Source: Amoeboaphelidium protococcarum
Lineage: Eukaryota > Aphelidiomycota > Aphelidea
Assembly: GCA_023515745.1 (NCBI GenBank)
Contig: JALECJ010000007.1
Span: 124,001-188,000 of the forward strand
Length of the DNA stretch: 64,000 nt
Direction: 5' to 3'
Part shown: positions 35,324 to 48,415 of the stretch, in pieces
How positions within the stretch are numbered: the first letter of the stretch is position 1
How the letters are laid out: every line of letters begins with the position of its first letter
Notes under the pieces: model-generated
What the model was told of the DNA's origin: nothing
The model's database searches: none
The model's input: the letters and a program-made list of their open reading frames with translations, nothing else
Position numbers and translations under genes: made by a program

Positions 35324-38300
35324 ATGGTTGCTATACAATTTTTGATTACTGCTGCATGCTTGGCTCCTGTGCTGGCGCTGAATGCTCCCAAGTACGATCC
35401 CAGTGCGGGTAAGACTTGTTTCAGATCTGCTGGTTATTGGGTAAGTATTACGTTTGACCGTTATATAGATCTCATGATGTCACTATTTCATCTCTTGTGT
35501 GTAGGGTTAAAACACTGTTGGTATTGGTCAGTAGCCTGCTAACTATGAGAAGCGTCTGTCTGCGTACTGTGACGACACCACCTGGGACATTGTGATCGTC
35601 TCCTTTTTGCACATTCTCAAACACGGTCCTCTAAATCTACCTGGTCTCAACTTTGCTTATCACTGCGAGAACACCCCTTTTCCCAGCTATCCTTGGCTTC
35701 TGGTATGTGATTAGATTGCTCAAGATATCACGTATTGTCAGAAGAAGGGCAAGATTATTTTGTTGAGTATCGGTGGTGCGACTGGTAATGGTGTGTTTAG
35801 CTCGGAGTAAGACGGTGCTCAGTACGCAGATACTCTATGGGCCATGTTTGGTGCTGGTAGTGATCCTAATATTCCTCGCGCTTTACCTGGCGCTGTTGTT
35901 GATGGTTTTGACTTGGATATTGAAGGCGGAAGTCCTGTCGGGTATACTGGTCTGACTAATAGGCTCCGTGAACTTTATGCCACTGATCTTACTCGTACGT
36001 ACTATGTCGGTGGTGCTCCGCAGTGTGTATTTCCAGATGCTTACCTTGGTCCGACTGGCTCAGGGCCTAATTATGTGCTGAGTGGAGCGTACTTGGATTT
36101 CATCTTTGTGCAGTTTTATAACAACTTTTGTGGTATACAGAACTTTGATACCAGATTCTTTAATTTTGAGGAGTGGAATACTTGGGCCAAGTAGAGTAAG
36201 ACTCAAGTGTTTTTGGGTGTTCCTGGCAGTGCCACGAGTGGTGGTGGATATCAAGGCGCTGATAAGGTGCAGTCGATTCTGCAGAACATGATCGACCTGT
36301 ATGGACCTGGTGCTGGTGGATACTTTGCTGGTTTCATGACCTGGGACATTGGTAGCTCCAGTGCCAATATGGCCAATGGTATGAGTTTTGCCAAGCAGTA
36401 GAGCTCGTTCCTCAAGGGTAAGAGTGATCCAGGGGCTTGCGATCTGGTGGTGAATCCTCCTCCACCTCCTCCGCCAACCTCATCGACCAGAACGCAATCA
36501 TCCACTACCTCTTCCTCAACCTCCACAAGAGTGACAATGACCAGTACATCCACCTCGTCCAGTCCCTCTCCCACTGTTGTAATTCCACCACCGCCTCCAC
36601 CTCCCGCGCCTGGTTGCCAGTATAGTGGTCCACCAAGTAGCGGTCCAGGTGGTCTATGGTATAAGCTGGATGTTGAAGGCTCTAATCAGGATATTGATGC
36701 AATGACCACGACTACGCATTTGAGTTCTTCTCTGCGCTTCGATCAAGACAAATTGGACGAGCAGTTTGAGGAGGTGCTGTAGTGGAGTGGCTATGATGAT
36801 CCTTCATTGTACAAGCCATTCACAGGTCCTGATTCACAGTATTTCTGCTCTTTAATTGCACCTCAAGCATGGTATGAGAAAAATCCAACTCAGATGTTCA
36901 TTGGTTTCCCTGATCCAGACAAGTTTGTAAGAATTTCTAGCACTGATATTAATGTGCGTCTGTTGGATAAGTAATTTGGTTTGTTTCTAGCGTACGCTAT
37001 GGACCAGTATGGTATGAATCCACACGCTTTCATGAGTCTATCTGCTAAAGAGAGTTTTGCACCTGCTGTCAGTCCTAATGGTCCAGATGCTCAGAGAATG
37101 TTCTTGACAATGAATGAGATGTCCTTGTACAATCTTTATGGTCTTCACTATGGATTCGGTACTGATGCCAATGGTGATGGTCCTTTTCAGAATGAAATGC
37201 CTACTATGGCGACTACTGTCAGTATGTTTCCCGGAAGATTTGCTCTCACTTATGGCCAACAGTAGCCTTCGTTTGACCTTGACGTCACTATTGCTGCTTC
37301 ACCTCAGCTACCTCAGTTGCATTCATTCTATGTTCAGCAGGCTCATCGTGCTGTGGTTTTAGCTGCATTGGATTTGCATTGGCGCTATAATGCATATATC
37401 TTGGTACCTGGATTCGGAATGCGTGCTCCATGGCAGAAGCGTTCTAATGGAAAGCAGAAGTCTGAGCTTGAGTTTGCCGCTCTTTTCTACTCTTATAACC
37501 GTGGTGTTTACAGCGATATCTCATCAAAATTGTGTGGATGTCAGCCTGAGGCTGATCCGCTGTTGACCTGTGGTATGAATGGTTTTGGTACTCACGGTAG
37601 TGATATAAAATCTGTGTGTAAGCTCATGGACTCTGCCACCAAAGTGTATGACTACCAGGTGTCAAGAAGAGATTTGCATATCTTTTTGGATCTCCTAAGA
37701 TCTACTTATCCTTATAGTGAGTAAGGTGCTGCCGGCATCTATGGTCCTATCAATTGGAATACCATATTCTCCGTTTCCAATAAGTATTTTGGTAAGTTGG
37801 CTGAACGCCGCCAATCTAAGGGAGGAGTGAAGCGTACTTTTGGACCACCCACTGGTTTAGATGAAGAGTATATTAGCTTCAGATACGATTGGCGTCTACT
37901 ATTAGCCGTAATTAGAGCGTTCTTGCCTGAGAGAGAGTCGCTGGTTGGTCCGACGTGGCAGGGAATGGTACAGTGGTCTTTTGGCAAGACTGTTGCCACA
38001 GATCCAGGATATAATTTTAATCCCAACAATCTTCCATTTAAAAACTTTTAGGCCGAGGCTGGTAACCGTTCTTATAGTGGTCCGTATGTGGAACAAGTCA
38101 CCACCACACCAACCTAAACTGTAGTTGATGTAGAGTCCACCTCTGCCACAGAGTCGTCCTCTACTTCTGCATCTAATCCAGTTAGTTCAAGTGTTACATC
38201 CACGTCGTCTGTAGTTGACCCCTAACCATCACCGCCTCCTATTACTAGTAGTGATTGTACTTGTCCTGCACAGGATGGTTTTGCTGAAGTGAGTGCTCCA

Positions 38301-38471
38301 GGCTTCTCCACAAAGAGATGTCCTCCGGGATCTTTTGGTATTGTGTTGCGCGTCTGCTCTTAAGTTCCTCCTGCAGAGAATAACAATTGTCAATGGGGTG
38401 TGGAACGGCCATATTGCCTGTACAGAAACAGCACAGAGCTGGTCAATTATAGAAACACCACCTCTGATTGA
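35324..38471 (+). CDS. secreted class III chitinase fused to an unknown second domain
   Basis: Two exons (35324-35440, 35505-38471), 64-bp intron; 1,027 residues. Signal peptide MVAIQFLITAACLAPVLA, then a GH18 chitinase of class III type: YWGQN (Gln is TAA), the catalytic motif VDGFDLDIEGG with the acid Glu at its end, and a C-terminal WDIGSS block. Pro/Ser/Thr linkers (VVNPPPPPPPT type) follow, then a 400-residue domain with AYAMDQYGMNPHAFMSLSAK ESF, which recalls lysozyme-like folds where a helix carries a Glu after SAK, but I cannot name it. A second Ser/Thr linker and a Cys-rich tail (CTCPAQDGF, CQWGVERPYC) close the protein. It probably degrades chitinous or other cell-wall polymers outside the cell. 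Confidence 0.88.
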
Positions 38472-38930
38472 ATTACTGGTTGTCAGACTGATCTAGTTGT
38501 GTGCGTGTGAATAATAGTGTTTTGGATAAGTTAAAGAAGAAGATTTGGGTTTTTTGAAAGATAATTTAATGAAGATGTATGTTTTGGCGTACACTTTTTA
38601 TAGTTTCTTAGTTCTTTTACGTTAAAGTTGCAATTCGACCTGTCTAAAATATTAAAAGTATATCATAGACTTTGAAAAATCAAACAGTAAGCCACCGTGT
38701 TCCCAGCGATTGCAATATACTCTAGAATAAAAAGTATCGGGCTTTTCACCTTTTCAAAAACAATGCCTAATTTTGCTATCATCGTCTGGTCAATATTATA
38801 CAAAATAAGATTTCAGAATATCAGTATCAGTGAAAATGAATGACTGGCCATCCAATCACACATGATAGTCGACGCGTTACAAATTTTTTCTCCTTTCGTT
38901 TGCTTTGGAATTTGGCCGACACTTTGAAAA
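38472..38930. other. intergenic
   Basis: 3' flank of the chitinase and promoter of the next gene; an ACGCGT element lies at 38872-38877, about 55 bp before the downstream start. Confidence 0.4.
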
Positions 38931-39452
38931 ATGGCAAAGCTTTCTAAAGAAATTAAATAGAATGATAAAATCTATTTTGATGCATAAGGCGTAGATGGGA
39001 TAATTTATTTTACGCGTGCTGAATTGAAAAAGGCGGGTGTCACCACTCTGCAATACTTTGTGGAGTACATGTAAAGTCCAAATTGCAACCTTTATCCAGT
39101 GTACAAGAACAGCCTTATCGTTTAGTTATTTTATAAAAATAAAGAAGGCTAATGGGAAATGTATCCTTGGACTTCTAGCATTTATAATTTGTTTGGAAAC
39201 TCTGCTGCGACGCCACATCGCTTGGTCGTGCCGCGGAAGCCTCAGTTGTCAAATTGGTTTGAACAAAGATTGATTGATTATGAGGCTTGGCTGGGGCGTT
39301 ATTCCACAGGTCACGTTAGAGCTGAGGATATTAATCGCTCGGTAGCCCCACTTGAAGCCGATGCTGGCCCCGTTACTTAAACGGATATAAATCAAGAAAT
39401 AAACTCATCCAGTGCTGTGTAGAGACGACCAACGCGTCATGCTGATAAATGA
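38931..39452 (+). CDS. unknown 173-residue protein
   Basis: Open in one frame from ATG 38931 to TGA 39450-39452. No family recognised. The sequence contains short ordered-looking blocks (KIYFDAQGVDGIIYFTRAEL, QWEMYPWTSSIYNLF, YEAWLGRYSTGHV) and a basic, Gln/Arg tail. No signal peptide or membrane span. Composition and codon use (TAA/TAG Gln at moderate frequency) resemble its neighbours. Confidence 0.55.
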
Positions 39453-39682
39453 ATTGGTGATTTGATGAACTGCATTTGTATAATTTAAAAGTCAGATACT
39501 GTTTGTTCTTATATTCTGAATATTCGATTTGCAGCCCGGCGGGTCTTGTTATAGTTTCAGCCTAAACGCAAACTCCACCGAATTTCGCTTCGCTCAGTCT
39601 CCTCTCTTGCTTGTGTTCTCTCCTTCATTGATTGAGCTCTCCATTACCGGTGGTGTTTCAATAAAGAAACGACTACAACTAT

Positions 39683-41859
39683 ATGGACGCGTTTTAGTAA
39701 TTGTTCAAGTTCCCTTATGTCAATGGTGCTCATATCGTATCCACTGATACCAATGATGATGGTATATGTATAAGTGTCGATGCTCAAGTTAAATGCTTGT
39801 AACAGAACAAGAAACTTCAGGTATGATTTAACTCTGTGTCTCGTTGCAAATATGCGTATCTTATACAGATTGAGTTTTGAACTATGTGTAGCTCACAGCT
39901 CAAGTACAAATTCCCACTTTAGATTGTCAAGTATCCAAAATACCATTGAATCTGAATCAAATGTCTTCGGATCTCGTCTGCTAGTCATGGTCTCCATCCA
40001 GAAAAATGCGTTGTGTGTTAAAAGAGACCTCCATTAATACTACTACCAATGGTGGTAAGAAGCGATTTGTTGAGTTGTGGACAAGTGATGGACATCTTGA
40101 GCGTTGTATTGAGGTGACTGCTAAACATGGTCCATTTTCTGGTGATGCAACTTTTGGTGGTTATGTTGCTTGGAATAGGGAGGAGAATAGAGTAGCGTAT
40201 GTTGCTGAACGTCTTAGTTCTCCTCCATCCAGCAGTTAAGAGTCAGGTGGAAATGGGAACAGTGTAGAGGATTATCTGAAAAAGTACTAGTACAAGTAAG
40301 ATTGGGGAGAGAAATTTGACGGTAAAAGTGATTTTGTAATTGTCGTGATTGACTTGGCCGTTAAAGTGGATGCTAATAGTGTGAAAGTATTGTTGGGACT
40401 TGATAAAACTGCTGGCTAGCCGTAATTTGGTTGTGATGATTCGATAATCTTTAGAACGGTGTAATGCGACAATTACAAGTATGGAATTGTGTATTGTCAC
40501 AATAGACCAGGTGCATTGTGGTCGATTGATAGAAAGTACTACTTGGAGAATTAGCAAGATGGCAATGTGAAATGTTTGTCTATCGGCGTGCCAAATGCCA
40601 GATCTGTTCGTGTTGCTCCTTCCTAGGGATACTGTTTGTACTTGAGTAATTAGATTGGCGGTGGTCATTTTGGTGCTTGTCAGTTGATTAAACACGATTT
40701 TTCTACTGGTATCAACACTGTCATTGTTGATGTTGTATAAGATTCATAGTCTGTTGAAGATTTCCCTGGTCTCTATACTGAATCTCTTCCATTAAATTGT
40801 TTCCTTAGTGATAATTTGGTGTTGGTTAATACTCAATGGAGAGCCAGTAGACAGGTTGTCCTAATTAACATTTACAATGGCTCTGTAACGCCTCTATTTC
40901 CTTAGTTCTTGAATGCAAGATCTTCCGCAGTGTTGGATTTGTATGGTGATGTGGCTATTGTGTAATTCTTTGACTGTGTATCACCGAATGATTTAAGTAT
41001 TGTCAGATTCAATCCGGACGGCAGTATAAAATCAACTATGATATTGGAGCATTCGTTAACCTTGAAGAATTTAAAGACTTGCAATCTACCTACTGTCAAG
41101 TTTGAAGTTTAATCATATTAGGAGAGAGCTCACTAATTGGAGACTCTATATATGTATCAAGATGGAGCTGATCGTCCTTGTATCATTTACCCACATGGTG
41201 GTCCTAATAGTGCATTCGCGGTCGATTTTAACTCGTTTGCGTACGGCTTCTGTCTGATGGGATTTAATGTTGCCATGATAAACTACACCGGTAGTGTTGG
41301 TTATGGATAGGTACACGTCGATAAACTTTTGGGGAGAATCGGGGATTTGGATGTCGGAGATGTACATTATGTTAGCACCAAGTTATCCGCTTCGAAATGT
41401 TATGTCTTTGGAGGATCTCATGGTGGGTTTATTGGTGGTCATTTAATGGGCCAGTTTCCTGAATTTTACAGCGCCGCCGTTCTGCGTAATCCTGTGCTGA
41501 ATGTAGCCACAAATCTTGTCTAATCAGATATACCAGATTGGTCTTATCTGTAAGGTGGTTTGGATTATCGGTATCAACATCCTACTGGACCCAGTCCTAC
41601 TCCGGAGCAGTATAAACACTTATATGAGAGATCGCCAGTTTATACTGTACACAAAGTGAAGAGACCGATAATGTTCCTACTTGGCTATAAGGATAGACGC
41701 GTCCCCAATTATGAAGGTCTGAATTGGTATCATTACTTGAAAGGTCAATAGGATAGTAAGGTAGAATGTCTCGTCTTTCCGGAGGATAATCACTCTCTGG
41801 ACTCTGTCGATGCTGAGTGGACTTGCTTTCATGCAACTGTTCGTTTCTTCTAACGTTGA
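39683..41859 (+). CDS. APEH: acylaminoacyl-peptidase (S9 family serine peptidase)
   Basis: Two exons (39683-39820, 39892-41859), 71-bp intron; 701 residues. It removes N-acylated amino acids from short peptides in the cytosol. The N-terminal part is beta-propeller sequence (WSPSRK, GGKKRFVELW, GGYVAWNREENRVAYVAE). The C-terminal alpha/beta-hydrolase domain has YPHGGPNSAF, MINYTGSVGYGQ (Gln is TAG, invariant in the family), the nucleophile elbow GGSHGGF, NPVLNVATN, DIPDWSYL, the acid-loop LGYKDRRVPNYEG and the catalytic His segment PEDNHSLDSV. Typical family length is about 730, so it is slightly short. TGA at 41857-41859. Confidence 0.95.
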
Positions 41860-42717
41860 AATAATTGTCAAAGCCTTTTGTCCACTATGCTAATTTTAAG
41901 TTTCAGCTATTACAATATTTTTTAATGACTGAATATATTGAACTTGTGTACTGTCTGCGGGTTGATCATAAGGTTGTTAACTAGTTCTTGATTTTTTCGT
42001 TGTACTTAACATTGAACAATCGAGCGTCAGCTTCTTCTTAACTTGCGATCAGTGGCCCGCTTTAAGCATAGGTCGGAGCTTTTGAGAATGCTGGATTCAC
42101 ACCATATGGAAATTCATTTAGTAGACCGTGGTTGCTGTGGGGTTTGTGCAGAGACTTGCAACTGCTCCTATCGCCAATAGAAGAGAATTGATGAATGATT
42201 TTACTATAGAGAATAAGGAGTTAGTGGCGGTGATAAGTCCTTGGTCAACCTGAAGTAACCAAGGCTTGCTATCATATCCTAAAGAATGAGGATTCAAGAC
42301 AGTGCATGAGTACGGATTCAGCATTCGGTAGTGATGGCGTCTTCCGTGTGTGCATTGGTTGGCAGTAGTCGTTTGAGAAGACATCTGTCGAATCGGAAAA
42401 TCTGAGACGTAGGTACCAGGCGACTCAGGAGGAGTTGGATCATCGTGAAGAAGTGATCAAGGATTTATTGTGCGAGAAGTGGCATTTAAGATATCCTAAA
42501 GAATGAATGACAACAATCTTCTTTGCGAGAGTCTGATGGCGTTGGTTGGTGGTGAAGAGTGCTTGCTGGTCGACGTTTGCAGACAGACCCTTCAAACCAG
42601 AAAGTTTCAAAGAGTCTGTGATGGGCATGTTGATAACGACTTCTGACAAATATGTAGCCAAGCTGGTTATATAGATGAAGATCGTTGACTATCGTCTTTT
42701 GTGTGACGCAACATCTA
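41860..42717. other. uncertain region, possible divergent or decayed coding sequence
   Basis: No confident gene. A plus-strand frame from 41925 contains the stretch GPLQAQVGAFENAGFTPYGN, which has a close counterpart on the minus strand near 49,340. A second plus frame ending at TGA 42504-42506 (containing VTKACYHILKNEDSRQ and a helical tail) and a minus-strand frame at 42118-42384 are also open. I cannot build one consistent spliced gene. A 16-base direct repeat (ATATCCTAAAGAATGA) occurs at 42274-42289 and 42491-42506. Confidence 0.35.
42274..42506 (+). repeat. 16-bp direct repeat pair
   Basis: The 16-mer ATATCCTAAAGAATGA occurs at 42274-42289 and again at 42491-42506, about 217 bp apart. 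The second copy ends in a TGA that closes an open frame. Confidence 0.6.
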
Positions 42718-43077
42718 ATGTTCAGGCTAACGCAATTGCGCCCAATTTTGCGCGTTGGACATACATAGAGTGGCAAAGTGTAATATTTGGATAAAATAGT
42801 TTTCCATTTGAGATAGATGAATAAAAGACTGGAAGCCTTATCTGGTGGCATCGCTTTATCTAATGAGTAAGAGGTGACTTAAGCTGTGAAGAAGTACCTT
42901 CGTTGCAGTAGCTTCAATATCAAGGATATTAAAATGCCGCGCCTGTTGTGGATCCCGGTCGGAAACAATAAATATCTAAAAGCAGACGCTGACAGTGTTA
43001 TTTTAAGCGATGCCTTTTATGTCATAAAGTCGCAGTAAGCGATTGGAATGTAGATGACACAGCATCTTTTAGACTGA
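42718..43077 (+). CDS. small protein with a likely mitochondrial presequence, unknown
   Basis: A 119-residue frame from ATG 42718 to TGA 43075-43077. The start MFRLTQLRPILRVGHTQSGK is Arg-rich, Leu-rich and acid-free, as in mitochondrial targeting sequences. The remainder includes RLEALSGGIALSNEQEVTQA, VKKYLRCSSFNIKD and KMPRLLWIPVGNNKYLKA. No family recognised; a divergent mitochondrial ribosomal or assembly protein is possible. Confidence 0.5.
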
Positions 43078-43209
43078 AGCAGCGACGCGTGTATAAATAC
43101 TGTGAAGAAAAACATAAGCAAATAGAATTTATTCTAGTAGTCAACTCAAATTTTATTAAAGTGTACAACGTCTTACTAACAAATCATTGAAGTGAAATCT
43201 TTGGTGAGG

Positions 43210-43488
43210 ATGGATGCTTTGGATCAGCTGGAGCGGACTTGCAAAATTTTTGGTAATTACCACCATCTGCCGGTGCAGCCTTTAGTAGGCGGTCCGATCT
43301 TTCATCCTGATGTTTTTGAAGAAGCGCTCCGCCGCGGAATTAATGTAGTTCAACTGTCAGGTAAAAGATACCGCGTTGTTGCCGCAGAAGAGCAACATGG
43401 TGGAGAGAAATTAGATCTTCTGGCTGATATCGCTGCTTTGTTTTTAGATTATTGGCAAATTAATAGAGCTTGCATTTTTATAATATAA
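43210..43488 (+). CDS. small unknown protein, 3' end unclear
   Basis: The first ATG at 43210 opens a coding-like frame (MDALDQLERTCKIFGNYHHL, LVGGPIFHPDVFEEALRRG, NVVQLSGKRYRVV) to about 43455. No TGA follows in frame: via a TAA at 43486-43488 the frame continues through AT-rich sequence into the YKT6 start. The end coordinate given is that TAA. An intron removing the tail, or an unusual ending, is possible. No family recognised. An ACGCGT element lies at 43085-43090. Confidence 0.4.
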   Translation: MDALDQLERTCKIFGNYHHLPVQPLVGGPIFHPDVFEEALRRGINVVQLSGKRYRVVAAEEQHGGEKLDLLADIAALFLDYWQINRACIFII

Positions 43489-43704
43489 AGAGTAATGATT
43501 GTGTGTTGTGATAAAAATTGCATCTCAATATATCGCATTGTTTTAGAATTTTGCTTCATTGCAGTCGTCCGGCTTCATCTTTGTATTTATTTTGATTGTG
43601 CGACGTTGATTTGCAGAAAATTCTTTCTTGATTTCGATCAGACTTTAATTACGGCAATCTACGTCTTTGTAATTAGTAGTAACTGCTTTTATATTACTTG
43701 CAAT

Positions 43705-44313
43705 ATGAAAATTTTCTCTATAGTAATTGTGCGGATTGACTCTAAGCCTGGTAAAATTGTAGTTGGTGAGTATGAGCTGTCCTAGTTTTCTTATTTCCAG
43801 CGGGGGTCTATCTAAGAGTTTATGAATTTCTTCTCTCGCACTCTGGCAGAGAAGACACCCAATCCTGGAGATCGATAGTCAGTGGAGAATTAAGAGTATA
43901 TTGGTCACATCCATACAAGACGTTTGGATCTTAGTGCAGTGCTCATTGCTGATAAAGAGTATCCTCGCCGTGTGGCTTTCGCTGTGCTCAATGAGGCTCT
44001 CGATTAATTTCTTCGTTAATGTCGCGATGCTCAACAATGGACTGGTGCATCTGCATCTGTGCAATCATTTCTAAATAACACTTTGAAGCAACTTATGGCA
44101 AAGTATCAAAATCCTGCTCAAGCTGATAGTCTTTTACGCGTCTAGAAAGAGTTGGATGAGACCAAGATTGTGATGCACAAAACTATCGAGTCTGTGCTTG
44201 AGCGTGGCGATCGCCTCGAAGATCTTGTGGCCAAGAGCGATGAACTCAGCACAGCCAGCAAGACTTTTTACAAGACTGCCAAGAAGACTAACTCTTGCTG
44301 TCATCTCATGTGA
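43705..44313 (+). CDS. YKT6: YKT6 longin-type R-SNARE
   Basis: Single exon, 202 residues. YKT6 is the prenylated/palmitoylated R-SNARE of Golgi, endosome and autophagosome fusion. The N-terminal longin domain contains [26 protein letters not shown], and [18 protein letters not shown]. The SNARE helix follows from [20 protein letters not shown] with the central Arg ([10 protein letters not shown]), and the protein ends in the lipidation signal NSCCHLM (CCxxM). The Gln in SIQEF (TAA) and RQSVE (TAG) are conserved in the family. TGA at 44311-44313. Confidence 0.96.
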
Positions 44314-44691
44314 TGGCATTCTAATTTGACCGTGTCTTGGTATTAAAATACAGCTGCTTTGATTTTATATTCTGTTTTTAAGGCTCAATAATGACATCGG
44401 TCTATCCTCAACCGCCTTGGATTTAGTAGCTATATAATCGCTGATTCTATCGACAAAGATTTCTTCATCACTCTATAGCGAAATCTTACGAGAACTTATT
44501 CTATCCCAGTGCGAAGCTGCATAGACTGAGCGGTCTCAATAGTACAAATACCGATCAGTGAAGGCGCGCGCCCGTTCGTTGAGATCTCAAACATTCATTC
44601 GCCTTGCGATCTATCTTTGCGTACGTTCAGAGACATAACAAAGACAAATAGTGTAACTTTAAGTAATCAACTATCTAATCCTTATAACGAT
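44314..44691. other. intergenic, promoter of triosephosphate isomerase
   Basis: No gene is recognised; probably the 3' flank of YKT6 and the TPI promoter and leader. Confidence 0.4.
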
Positions 44692-45576
<885 letters not shown>

Positions 45577-45783
45577 TAAATGATATCTACTTGAGGCTTT
45601 GACTTTTGTTATACATGAAATAAAAATGACATTGTAGTGACTTTGTCCCGATGGAAGGTTGAATCTTTTATTTTCAAATTTTGTGTTTCTCTCAATTAAT
45701 CTTTTAGTTTGTTGTTATTTCATCTTTGGTGTGATTTATATCAATTTTAGAACGCCAGATATCCCAAGAAGTCACACGGTATA

Positions 45784-47535
45784 ATGTGTGGAATTATTGG
45801 ATCTATATTGGCGGATACCAGTTAGAATGTCAGCGTAGAGTTGTACGAAGGTTTGAGTGTGCTGCAACACCGCGGTCAAGATGCTGCTGGTATAGTCACT
45901 TGTGCATAAAAGGGACGTTTGTATCAGTGTAAAGGTAACGGACTGGTGAAGGACGTATTTGCCGAAGATTAGCTGATTAGGCTGGCGGGATACCATGGCG
46001 TTGGTCATTGCAGATATCCTACGGCGGGCGGGTCATCACAATCTGAAGCTTAGCCGTTCTATGTGAATTCCCCTTATGGTATTGTACTGGCTCATAATGG
46101 CAACTTGACCAACACCGTGGAGCTTCGTCAGTACCTGGACACTAAGGCGCATCGCCATATCAATACAGATTCTGACTCTGAGTGTCTGTTAAATGTGTTC
46201 GCTGAATGCCTCAGCCAGGCTGGTAAAGTTCGTGTTAATGAAGACGATGTGTTCCGCGCAATAGAGGGCGTTATGAATCGATGTACTGGTGGATATGCAT
46301 GTGTCGCCATGATTCCCAGCTTTGGCATAATAGCGTTCAGGGATAGGTTCGGTATCAGGCCTATAGTGTACGGTAGTAGGCAGAGTAGAACTTTGGATCA
46401 CGGCACTGATTATATGGTGGCTAGCGAGAGTGTGGTGTTGGATGTTCTCGGATATAACACTGATGATGTTAAAGATCTCCTACCTGGGCAGGCTATCATA
46501 ATCACACGTGAGAAGATGACTCTGCGGCAGTGTGTCCCCGTAGATCCTACGTATGTATCACCGTGCATATTTGAGTATGTTTACTTTGCGCGTCCGGACT
46601 CGATAATGAATGGCATATCCGTGTATAAGGCTAGATTAGCGATGGGTGAACTGCTGGCCAAGTAAGTGGTCAAACATTTCAAAGATAAGCTGGGCCAGGA
46701 TGTCAGAAATGCGGTTGATGTTATTATCCCTGTGCCTGATACTTCGCGCACTGCTGCGCTATAGCTATCATATCAGCTGGGAATCACGTACAGAGAGGGG
46801 TTTATTAAGAACCGGTATATTGGACGTACGTTCATCATGCCTGGTCAGTCGTAGAGGAAGAAGAATGTTCGCCGTAAGCTGAACCCAATGAAGATGGAGT
46901 TTTAAGATAAACGTGTCCTACTGGTTGATGATAGCGTGGTAAGAGGTACGACCAGTAAAGAGATCATTATGATGGCCAGGGAGTCGGGAGCATCTAAAGT
47001 GTACTTTGCATCTTGCGCACCTGCCATTCGCTATCCCAATGTATATGGTATTGATATGCCTACTAGGAATGAGTTGGTTGCATTCGACAAGAGTGAGGAT
47101 GAAGTTGCCCAAATAATAGGTGCTGATGATCTCATCTATTAGGATTTGGATGATTTGGTGGAAGCATGTAAGCGATATAATCCTGCTATATAGCAGTTCG
47201 ATGTCAGTGTATTTAATGGCGAATACGTGACTGGAGATGTGGATGATGAATACTTTGCTCACTTGGAGTAGGTTAGACGCAGATTTAATTCCACTGTATT
47301 AAATACCACCGTTCAGATCTCTGCTGCCAATGGTAAGAAATAAAATGGTAATCACAATGGAAGTGTACAGTCTGTTATAACTTCACCTGCTCATAGTGAA
47401 GAGTCGATGAATGAAGTATCGTCGCCGGTTCAACTAATTCAACCATCATTGTAACTCAAAGGTGGCCAAGATAACATCGCTTTGCATAACAGCTATAAGA
47501 GTGATAGAATGGATTTAAACACTTCACCTGAATGA
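45784..47535 (+). CDS. PPAT: amidophosphoribosyltransferase (purine synthesis step 1)
   Basis: Single exon, 583 residues, TGA at 47533-47535. It makes phosphoribosylamine from PRPP and glutamine. It starts [13 protein letters not shown] with the catalytic Cys2 nucleophile of the glutaminase domain, followed by [20 protein letters not shown]-type motif, [13 protein letters not shown], the gap to the PRTase domain with [14 protein letters not shown]-like segment, and the PRPP loop [17 protein letters not shown]. The last 90 residues are a Gln/Ser/Asn-rich tail not needed for catalysis. Convergent with RER1 (39 bp between stops). Confidence 0.95.
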
Positions 47536-47574
47536 TAAATAGAACATAATTAATTGTCACGATATGCAGATTGT

Positions 47575-48415
47575 TCATTTAGAGCTCCCCTTTTTACCTA
47601 CACTAATAACTCCTGATTGACTTAGTTATTAGAGATAAAGATCAACGTTGTACCATTAATAATCTTACCCATATCAAAAGGCACATACTTGTACTTTTTC
47701 ATGTGCTTAATCTGCCTTCTTAGAGTTAAGAAAACCAACAGGATGAAATACATCAACAAAATAGGCCTACAAGTATCAGAAAACATTAACATGATATCTC
47801 GTCAAGTGTTATTAGAAGTAAAATTAAACTTACCAAAACACTGGAATGTCCATGAATGAGAACATGGTACATGCCAGAGAGAAGAGTACCGCCTGAGACG
47901 CGTGATACCAAAACTTGAACTCTGGCAACTTTCGAATGAACGGGCGAAACTCTTCTCCAATACTACCACCAGAATTACTATTAATAGTTGGCAGAGGACT
48001 AGCAAGATCACCATCATCTCCATTGGAGGTGGCATCATTACCCAAGCCTGAAGGATCATTCTTGACCGACGGGTCAAACTTTGGCTAAATGAACGCTAGG
48101 AAGAGGTTGAGTAGGTAGATTCCGAGAGTATAAGTGACCAGATAGAACTGGTGAAGCATCAATATTCTCACAATAAACAGCAGTAGAATCGCTAGAAAGA
48201 ATAGCCATCGTTCCAATACATGAGGCACGGTGCGATCAATCCAAGTCGACACTGTCTACAAGCACAATAAAAAATGATACATATGACAAGTTGGAACGTA
48301 CAAAATGAATGGCGATAATTACCCCGGTATAGTAGAATATTCTTCTAAGAGCCTCAGGCTAGGCGGGTTATCCGGATATTTCAGACCTTGACGGTTATAT
48401 AATTGGTTTCGACAT
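47575..48415 (-). CDS. RER1: RER1 retrieval receptor
   Basis: Four exons (48323-48415, 47834-48255, 47669-47766, 47575-47597) with 67-, 67- and 71-bp introns; 211 residues. RER1 is a four-span Golgi protein that returns ER membrane proteins. Key segments: [13 protein letters not shown], a transmembrane segment then [42 protein letters not shown] joined by splicing to [13 protein letters not shown], then [20 protein letters not shown] and stop. Phases agree at all three joins. The last exon codes only seven residues plus TGA. An Asp/Ser-rich insert lies between the two conserved halves. Confidence 0.93.

Noticed and set aside
42118-42384. Minus-strand open frame with a hydrophobic segment
   Set aside because: It competes with plus-strand frames, ends without recognised motifs, and its length is expected by chance when only TGA is a stop. 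Left as part of an uncertain region.
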